Positions 12,286-17,261 of a DNA stretch of 17,261 nt are shown one piece after another. The stretch comes from an uncultured Lachnospiraceae bacterium (GTDB taxonomy: Bacteria; Bacillota; Clostridia; Lachnospirales; Lachnospiraceae): assembly GCA_902803355.1 (NCBI GenBank), contig CADCPP010000205.1:1-17261 (forward strand). Reading direction: 5' to 3'. Under the pieces are notes generated by a model. The model searched no databases. It was not told the origin of the DNA and worked only from the letters and a program-made list of their open reading frames with translations. Each line of letters starts with the position of its first letter. Position 1 is the first letter of the stretch. The position numbers and the translations under genes were made by a program.

Positions 12286-13860
12286 ATGGCATATATCGCA
12301 CTTTACCGAAAATGGCGTCCGGCTTCCTTTGATGAGGTCAAAGGGCAGGATCCTGTTGTTGAAACGCTCCGCAATCAGATCGAAACGGGGCGTATTGGGC
12401 ATGCCTATCTGTTCTGCGGCTCACGCGGTACCGGAAAAACATCGGTGGCCAAGATCTTTGCCAAGGCCGTCAACTGCGAGAACCCCTCACATGGCAGCCC
12501 CTGCGGGCAATGCGCCATGTGCCGGGCAGTGGACGAGGGCAATTCCGTCAATGTGATCGAGATCGATGCCGCCTCCAACAACGGGGTGGACAATATCCGC
12601 GAGATCCGCGATGAAGTGCAGTACCGACCCGCAGAGGGCAAGTACCGCGTCTATATCATCGATGAAGTCCATATGCTCTCGGCAGGGGCTTTCAATGCGC
12701 TCCTGAAAACGCTGGAAGAACCGCCCTCTTATGTGATCTTCATTCTGGCGACGACTGAACCGCAGAAGATCCCGCTCACGGTGCTTTCCCGCTGTCAGCG
12801 CTATGATTTCCGCCGCATCACGACGGAAGATATCATTGCCCGCCTGAACGAGCTTGCTGCGGGGGAAGGCGTCGAGGCAGAGGACAAGGCCATTGCCTAC
12901 ATCTCCCGAAAGGCCGACGGCGGCCTGCGCGATGCCATCAGCCTTTTGGATCAGTGCATCGCCTACCGCGGAAATGGACCGCTCAGCTATGAAAAGGCCC
13001 TGGAAGCCCTGGGAACGGTAGACAGCGATATGCTCAGCCGCTTTCTTAGAGCCATGCTGATGGATGATACTTCGGAAGCGCTGAACGTGATCGAAGCCGT
13101 CCGGATCGAAGGCCGGGACCTAAGCCAGTTCGTACAGGATTTTATCTGGTATCTGCGCAACCTTCTGCTGCTGATGACCGCGGAAGCAACAGGCGACCTG
13201 CTGGAAATGTCCGGAGAGGACTGGATGCGGCTTGCCGAAGAGGCCAAGCTGACCGATCCGGAAGACCTGATGCGGCTCATCCGCCTGTTTTCGTCGGTGT
13301 TTAACGACATGCGGGCGGCTGCGGACAAGCGTGTCCTGCTGGAGGTCGCGGCGATCAAAGCGACCAGACCGGCCATGGAGACCGATGTGTCCGCACTCGC
13401 AGCCCGGGTACTGGATCTGGAGCAGAAGCTGGAAAACGGGAATTTCTCACAGCCGCAGAGTGCGGAAAAGGTACAAAGCAGCCCGCAGCCTGCCGTGGCA
13501 CAGGAAAAAACAGAAGAAAGAGTGATCCCCCGGGCAGACTGGGAAAACCTGCAGGAGATCAAGAACCGCTGGAAGCAGCTGCTCAGGCGTCTCCCCTATC
13601 AGGCCGCCTGGCCGCTTGGCTTTACCTGGCTTGAACCGCGCGATAACGGTGTCATGGGGATCGTATTTACGGACCGGTTTAAATACAATACGGCACTTCG
13701 CTTTCGGTCAGTCGAGCTGCTGAAGAAGGCGCTGGAACAGGAATATGGCAGGACTGTTGAATTTGACATCCGCACGGCGGGCAGCGGCGAGAGCGAACCG
13801 CGTTTCGTGACGGATGAGGAACTGGCAGCCATCCACATGGAAATAGAGACGGAGGACTAA
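12286..13860 (+). CDS. dnaX: DNA polymerase III subunit gamma/tau
   Basis: This is the clamp-loader ATPase that opens the beta sliding clamp and links the replicative polymerase to it. The 524 residues begin MAYIALYRKWRP, the invariant DnaX start. Walker A is GSRGTGKT (45-52), the zinc-binding Cys are 64, 73, 76 and 79, Walker B with DExH is IIDEVHM (124-130), and the SRC arginine finger is in LTVLSRC (164-170). Sensor 2 is GGLRDAISLLDQ. The AAA+ and lid/collar domains run to about residue 370, then a Gln/Ser/Lys linker and a C-terminal tau-like domain. ATG 12286 is forced because a stop lies in frame at 12253; the ribosome binding site is weak (GAAGGG, 16 bases away). An A6 run at 13505-13510 in the linker could allow slippage to a shorter form. 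Confidence 0.97.
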   Translation: MAYIALYRKWRPASFDEVKGQDPVVETLRNQIETGRIGHAYLFCGSRGTGKTSVAKIFAKAVNCENPSHGSPCGQCAMCRAVDEGNSVNVIEIDAASNNGVDNIREIRDEVQYRPAEGKYRVYIIDEVHMLSAGAFNALLKTLEEPPSYVIFILATTEPQKIPLTVLSRCQRYDFRRITTEDIIARLNELAAGEGVEAEDKAIAYISRKADGGLRDAISLLDQCIAYRGNGPLSYEKALEALGTVDSDMLSRFLRAMLMDDTSEALNVIEAVRIEGRDLSQFVQDFIWYLRNLLLLMTAEATGDLLEMSGEDWMRLAEEAKLTDPEDLMRLIRLFSSVFNDMRAAADKRVLLEVAAIKATRPAMETDVSALAARVLDLEQKLENGNFSQPQSAEKVQSSPQPAVAQEKTEERVIPRADWENLQEIKNRWKQLLRRLPYQAAWPLGFTWLEPRDNGVMGIVFTDRFKYNTALRFRSVELLKKALEQEYGRTVEFDIRTAGSGESEPRFVTDEELAAIHMEIETED

Positions 13861-13861
13861 A

Positions 13862-14194
13862 ATGGCTAAGCATGGCGGTTATTCGGGCGGAATGCCCGGC
13901 AACATGAACAATCTGATGAAACAGGCGCAGCGGATGCAGCGGCAGATGGAAGAGATGCAGAAGGCAATGGACGAGAAGGAATTTACAGTCTCTGCCGGCG
14001 GCGGAGCCGTGGAGGTCGTGATCACCGGCGCGAACGAGATCAAAGCTGTCAGTCTGAAGCCGGAGATCGTTGATCCGGACGATGTGGAAATGCTGCAGGA
14101 TCTGCTGGTTGCCGCTGTGAACGAGGCCATCCGAAAGGTCGCTTCCGAAAAGCAGAGCGCCATGGGCAGCCTGACCGGAGGATTCGGGTTCTAA
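13862..14194 (+). CDS. ybaB: YbaB/EbfC family nucleoid-associated protein
   Basis: This small DNA-binding protein (110 residues) forms a dimer with a tweezer-like shape and is almost always encoded between dnaX and recR. The N-terminal MNNLMKQAQRMQRQMEEMQK helix, the strand region EFTVSAGGGAVEVVITGANE, and the C-terminal DLLVAAVNEAIRKV helix are family-typical. An extra Gly-rich start (GGYSGGMPGN) is common in Clostridia. It starts one base after the dnaX stop, with GGAGG at 13850-13854 inside dnaX. Confidence 0.95.
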   Translation: MAKHGGYSGGMPGNMNNLMKQAQRMQRQMEEMQKAMDEKEFTVSAGGGAVEVVITGANEIKAVSLKPEIVDPDDVEMLQDLLVAAVNEAIRKVASEKQSAMGSLTGGFGF

Positions 14195-14794
14195 ATGGAG
14201 TACTTCAGCAGTCATATCCAGTCTTTGGTGGAAGAGCTGTCAAGGCTCCCCGGCATCGGCGCCAAAACGGCGGCAAGACTGGCTTTTCATATCATCAGTA
14301 TGCCGGAAGGCGACGCGGAGCGGCTGGCTGACAGCATCACAAACGCCAAACACAATGTGCGCCTGTGCAAATGCTGCCAGACCCTGACCGATGAGGAATA
14401 CTGCCCGATCTGCAGCAGCTCCTCGCGGGACCGCTCACAGATCATGGTCGTGGAAAATCCCCGTGATCTGGCCGCGTATGAACGCACCGGCAAATATAAC
14501 GGCCTGTACCATGTGCTGCACGGATGCATCTCCCCGGCCCTTGGGATCGGACCGTCGGACATCCGCCTGAAGGAGCTCATGCAGCGGCTGCAGACGGAGG
14601 ATGTGAAGGAAGTGATCATCGCCACCAACTCCACGCTGGAAGGCGAGACCACGGCCATGTATATCAGCAAACTGATCAAGCCGACAGGCATTCTGACGAG
14701 CCGCATCGCAAGCGGCGTTCCTGTCGGCGGCGATCTGGAATATATCGACGAAGTCACGCTGCTGCGGGCTCTGGAAGGCCGGCGCGCGCTGTAA
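14195..14794 (+). CDS. recR: Recombination mediator protein RecR
   Basis: RecR works with RecF and RecO to load RecA onto SSB-covered single-stranded gaps. Its 199 residues show a helix-hairpin-helix (LPGIGAKTAARLAFHI, 18-33), a zinc finger (Cys58, Cys61, Cys70, Cys73), and a Toprim domain starting IMVVENPRDLAAYERT, with LHGCISP and the C-terminal SGVPVGGDLEYIDEVTL block. All motifs are intact. The ATG follows the ybaB stop directly, with GGAGG at 14177-14181, and the three genes form the standard dnaX-ybaB-recR operon. Confidence 0.97.
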   Translation: MEYFSSHIQSLVEELSRLPGIGAKTAARLAFHIISMPEGDAERLADSITNAKHNVRLCKCCQTLTDEEYCPICSSSSRDRSQIMVVENPRDLAAYERTGKYNGLYHVLHGCISPALGIGPSDIRLKELMQRLQTEDVKEVIIATNSTLEGETTAMYISKLIKPTGILTSRIASGVPVGGDLEYIDEVTLLRALEGRRAL

Positions 14795-14806
14795 CAGGAG
14801 AAGATT

Positions 14807-17044
14807 ATGGACAAATACTCGTATACGGTGAAGACTGACAAGATCCAGAAACTGGTGAAAAAAGGAGATTATGCAGCAGCGGTCAAGATCGCGGGGACGG
14901 TCGACTGGGAAGAGGTGCATTCCGTGCGTCTCCTGACGATCACCGCCGCAGCGTATGAACACATCCGTGATTACAAGGGCGCGATCGAACTGCTGCAGAT
15001 GGCCTATGACGAATCGGCGGTCGGCAAGCGCATCCTGTACAAACTGACCGGCCTCGCGATCGCGGACGGGGATGCGTCGTTAGCGCAGAAGTATTACGAG
15101 ATGTATCTGCAGGAAGCGCCGGATGAAAACGGCCGCTATCTGCTGCGCTATCTGCTGGCGGAACTGAAAGGTGAATCGCTGGATAAACGGATCGCCATTC
15201 TGGAGACGTACCGCAAGTACGAATTTGAAGAGGAGTGGGCTCTCCGCCTGGCCGAACTGTACGACGAAGCCGGCATGGGAGATGCCTGCGCGAAGCTCTG
15301 CGACGAGATCATTCTGTGGTTTGGCGTCGGCGAATATGTGGATGCAGCCTTAAAGCTGAAAGCAAAATACGCACCGCTGAGCGCTGAGCAGCAGGATAAG
15401 ATCGACAACCGCGAGTTTTACGAAAAACGGTATCAGGACGTCGCGGAAGAATATAAGGAAATGGATCAGGCCGCTGAGGAATCCGAAGAAAAAGAAGAGG
15501 TCACTGAGGACGATGGCCGCGCAGCCGCTCCGCTGGAGGAAGACGGCGGTGCAGAGACCGCCCCTCAGCAGATCGTGATGCCCGGGGAAGATGAGACTTG
15601 GCGCGGACGGATCCTTCTGGTCGACGGAGATTCGCTGGAAAAGGCTGTACCGAAGGTCCTGGAGGCGCTGAGCGCCTATCATGAGAAAAACGGAACGTCC
15701 CTGAACGGGCTGACCCGAATTCCCGCGGTGAAGTTCAACAAACTGGGCTTTGCGGCCGCACGGGAGCACATCGCGGATAAGGTCCTTCTGGTGGACGGCG
15801 CCTCGGCCCTTTCCGACGAATTGCTGAATGATCTCCTGGCTTATGTCCGCGAAGAAGGCACCAGTACGGTCTTCGCGCTGACCGATACATCGACGGAGCT
15901 GGCGTATCTGAATGTGCGTCTCGGCGAATTCCTGAAGAAGGAAACGCTCCCTTCCATTAATGAAGCGGAAGAGGAAGAGATGAAGCTGGATGTGGACGCG
16001 GTCATGGATGAGCCCGAGTCTGAGAGCAGCGGCGGAGATACGAAGGAGATCGTTCCGCAGGTCAAGGCCGCGCTTGGCGAGGCAGATGAGCCGGTGCTGG
16101 ATGAACGCGCCGCGGTATCGGATACCGTAAAGCTTGACAAAGGCGCTTTGGACGAAGCGGCAGCGGTGATCCTTCCGGAAAATGACGATGATTACCGTCA
16201 GGAGACCATTGAAGACTTCTTCCGGGCACAGGAGGCGCAGACCCCTGAGAAAGAGGAACAGCCTGCTCCTGCGGTAGTGCTGCAGGAGGCGGAGCAGAAA
16301 GCGGAAGAGATCGCAGAAACCGTTGAGGTCAAAGCGGCTGAAGAGATCCGTGCCGCCGCGGAAGTGCGCGAGCCGGCTGAGCCTGCTGCCGCCGCGGAAG
16401 TGCTCAAGTCAGTGGAACAGGCTGCGGAGGAAGTGAAAGAGACTGCCGCAGAGCCTAAGCAGGCTGCAGAAGCAGCCAAAGAGATCGTTGAGGAGCCGGC
16501 GGAAACGGTGGAAGAACTTGTTCAGGAACCGGCAGAAGCCGTAGCCTCAATGGAGGAGGTGCTCCAGGAAGATACGGAAGAAGACACAAGCAATCTGTTT
16601 ACCGATCTGAATGTTGCCCTGCTTCGCGATGAAGAACCGGAAGAGGAACAAGAGGAAGAGACGATCGAGGAACAGCCGGAAGAGGAGGAACTGCTTCCCG
16701 CCGCGCCTGCTTTCGGCAGCGAGCCTGCTGAAGAGCCGATCGATCCGGACGAGGAGCTGCGCAAAAAAGCGAAAAAGATCCAGGGAAGCATGTCTCCGGA
16801 AAGCTTCCTGATCTATGCAAAGAACTATCTGACCTCGATCGACTGCGTTCTGCAGGAAGATGGGGAAGATGCGCTGATGGCGGCGGCAGCCGATCGCCTG
16901 GCAGACGGCATTGCCCTGACGAAGGAAGAAGCGGAAAACATCATTGAAGCCGCGGCCGATCTGTCCGAGAAGAAGAGCGGACTCTTCGCGCGTCGTTATA
17001 ATAAGGAAGGCTGTCTGATCCTCAAGAGCAAATTCATTGTGTAA
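14807..17044 (+). CDS. Large acidic protein with TPR-like N-terminus, function unknown
   Basis: I recognise this as a type often found after recR in Lachnospiraceae but know no function. The 745 residues lack a signal peptide or membrane segment. Residues about 10-200 are helical repeats of tetratricopeptide type (GDYAAAVKIAG, DYKGAIELLQMAYDES, SLAQKYYEMYLQEAP). After an acidic linker, residues 266-375 form an alpha/beta domain (RGRILLVDGDSLEKAVPKVL, then DKVLLVDGASALSDELLNDL) that recalls an AAA+ core, but no Walker A is present. Residues about 385-650 are Glu/Ala/Pro-rich low complexity. The last 90 (KIQGSMSPESFLIYAKNYL onward) form a conserved-looking helical tail. ATG 14807 has CAGGAG 6 bases upstream, 12 bases after recR. 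It is probably cotranscribed with dnaX and is followed by a strong terminator. Confidence 0.8.
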   Translation: MDKYSYTVKTDKIQKLVKKGDYAAAVKIAGTVDWEEVHSVRLLTITAAAYEHIRDYKGAIELLQMAYDESAVGKRILYKLTGLAIADGDASLAQKYYEMYLQEAPDENGRYLLRYLLAELKGESLDKRIAILETYRKYEFEEEWALRLAELYDEAGMGDACAKLCDEIILWFGVGEYVDAALKLKAKYAPLSAEQQDKIDNREFYEKRYQDVAEEYKEMDQAAEESEEKEEVTEDDGRAAAPLEEDGGAETAPQQIVMPGEDETWRGRILLVDGDSLEKAVPKVLEALSAYHEKNGTSLNGLTRIPAVKFNKLGFAAAREHIADKVLLVDGASALSDELLNDLLAYVREEGTSTVFALTDTSTELAYLNVRLGEFLKKETLPSINEAEEEEMKLDVDAVMDEPESESSGGDTKEIVPQVKAALGEADEPVLDERAAVSDTVKLDKGALDEAAAVILPENDDDYRQETIEDFFRAQEAQTPEKEEQPAPAVVLQEAEQKAEEIAETVEVKAAEEIRAAAEVREPAEPAAAAEVLKSVEQAAEEVKETAAEPKQAAEAAKEIVEEPAETVEELVQEPAEAVASMEEVLQEDTEEDTSNLFTDLNVALLRDEEPEEEQEEETIEEQPEEEELLPAAPAFGSEPAEEPIDPDEELRKKAKKIQGSMSPESFLIYAKNYLTSIDCVLQEDGEDALMAAAADRLADGIALTKEEAENIIEAAADLSEKKSGLFARRYNKEGCLILKSKFIV

Positions 17045-17061
17045 GCGCATCCGCGCGATAG

Positions 17062-17092
17062 ACGGGGCAGCCTGAGGCCGCCCCGTTTTTTT
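17062..17092 (+). terminator. Intrinsic terminator of the dnaX operon
   Basis: ACGGGGC (17062-17068) pairs with GCCCCGT (17080-17086); inside, GCC and GGC add three pairs around a TGA loop after one mismatch. Seven Ts follow (17086-17092). It lies 18 bases after the stop of the last gene. Confidence 0.93.
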
Positions 17093-17151
17093 GTGAGGCC
17101 ACTATATTTTGTACCTCCTTCCAAGGGCACCACAAGACAAAAAACAGCCTG

Positions 17152-17183
17152 AAAATCTTTTTTAAAAAAAGGCGAAAAAGTTG
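17152..17183 (+). promoter_or_regulatory. A/T-rich UP-element-like tract
   Basis: Runs of six Ts and seven As (17158-17170) and a further A-rich stretch lie just upstream of the -35 box at 17184. Such tracts bind the RNA polymerase alpha subunit at ribosomal RNA promoters. The stretch 17093-17151 before it shows no gene. Confidence 0.55.
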
Positions 17184-17212
17184 TTGACAAGTTGGGAGTG
17201 GTGTGATAGATT
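17184..17212 (+). promoter_or_regulatory. Strong promoter, probably of a ribosomal RNA operon
   Basis: TTGACA (17184-17189) and TAGATT (17207-17212) are spaced by 17 bases, preceded by an A/T tract and followed by a boxA-like leader. Transcription would start near 17219. The rRNA genes themselves are beyond the window, so the assignment is inferred. Confidence 0.75.
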
Positions 17213-17219
17213 ATCGAAT

Positions 17220-17255
17220 GCGCCTTGAAAAAGCGCCGCACCTTGACAATTAAAT
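17220..17255 (+). promoter_or_regulatory. rRNA-leader-like hairpin and boxA-like element
   Basis: GCGCCTT (17220-17226) and AAGCGC (17231-17236) fold around a GAAA tetraloop with one bulge. Just after it, GCACCTTGACAATT (17238-17251) resembles the boxA antitermination element of rRNA leaders (E. coli TGCTCTTTAACAAT). Together they suggest a 16S rRNA gene follows. Confidence 0.6.
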
Positions 17256-17261
17256 GATGCA

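Noticed and set aside
11952..12332. 126-codon open frame on the plus strand between the 809-residue gene and dnaX
   Set aside because: It lies across the SRP RNA, its terminator and the dnaX promoter, and its product resembles nothing; the RNA evidence is far stronger.
16200..16700. Repetitive Glu/Ala/Pro codons as a possible DNA repeat array
   Set aside because: The similarity is at the amino-acid composition level; the DNA has no exact repeated unit.
17108..17132. AAGGAGGTAC on the minus strand, possible ribosome binding site
   Set aside because: No start codon follows at a workable distance on that strand, and the region is otherwise a terminator-promoter interval.

Overview
The window is about 57% GC by eye, densely coded and entirely plus-strand. 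It looks like chromosomal DNA of a Gram-positive clostridium, most likely Lachnospiraceae. The reasons are strong AGGAGG-type ribosome binding sites, a Bacillus/Clostridium-type large SRP RNA with an Alu domain, a Sua5-type (two-domain) threonylcarbamoyl-AMP synthase, a zinc-binding DnaX, and a Tad/Flp locus built from the clostridial families DUF5702, DUF6382 and Flp1-like pilin. The assignment is inferred from gene families, not from a search.

Region 1 (1-6076) is the 3' part of a Tad/Flp-type pilus operon: the C-terminal end of the TadA/CpaF ATPase, TadB- and TadC-like inner-membrane platform proteins, a 57-residue Flp1-like pilin, a TadG-like DUF5702 protein, a TadE-like pseudopilin with two Cys/His modules, a TadV/CpaA prepilin peptidase, a second very small TadE-like pseudopilin that appears to start at CTG, and a DUF6382 protein. 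Genes overlap or nearly abut (ATGA or CTGA junctions at 2080, 4737 and 5207), so translation is probably coupled. The Flp1 and small TadE proteins carry a clear G^xxxxE prepilin site and are the natural substrates of the peptidase. The start of tadB is abnormal: its reading frame has no ordinary start at the expected place, and one base seems to be missing in an A5 run.

Region 2 (6088-11822) begins with a strong sigma-A-type promoter. It carries a secreted or lipoprotein polysaccharide-deacetylase-like protein with degenerate catalytic motifs, threonylcarbamoyl-AMP synthase (tRNA t6A), ribose-5-phosphate isomerase B, dCMP deaminase, and an 809-residue membrane-anchored extracellular protein of unknown function whose C-terminus resembles a C39-like fold without a catalytic Cys. 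No intrinsic terminator was seen inside this block.

Region 3 (11819-12139) is the SRP RNA gene with its own consensus promoter, whose -35 box contains the stop codon of the preceding gene, and an intrinsic terminator. Region 4 (12141-17092) is dnaX-ybaB-recR followed by a large acidic protein with a TPR-like N-terminus, ended by a strong terminator. This is a common replication/recombination cluster.

Region 5 (17093-17261) has an A/T-rich tract, a strong promoter, a leader hairpin and a boxA-like element, and then the window ends. This is what the start of a ribosomal RNA operon looks like. No mobile element, CRISPR array or phage gene was found. The most interesting signals are the tadB frame anomaly, the CTG-initiated minor pseudopilin, the duplicated Cys/His module on the larger TadE-like protein, the degenerate deacetylase, and a possible slippage site in dnaX.
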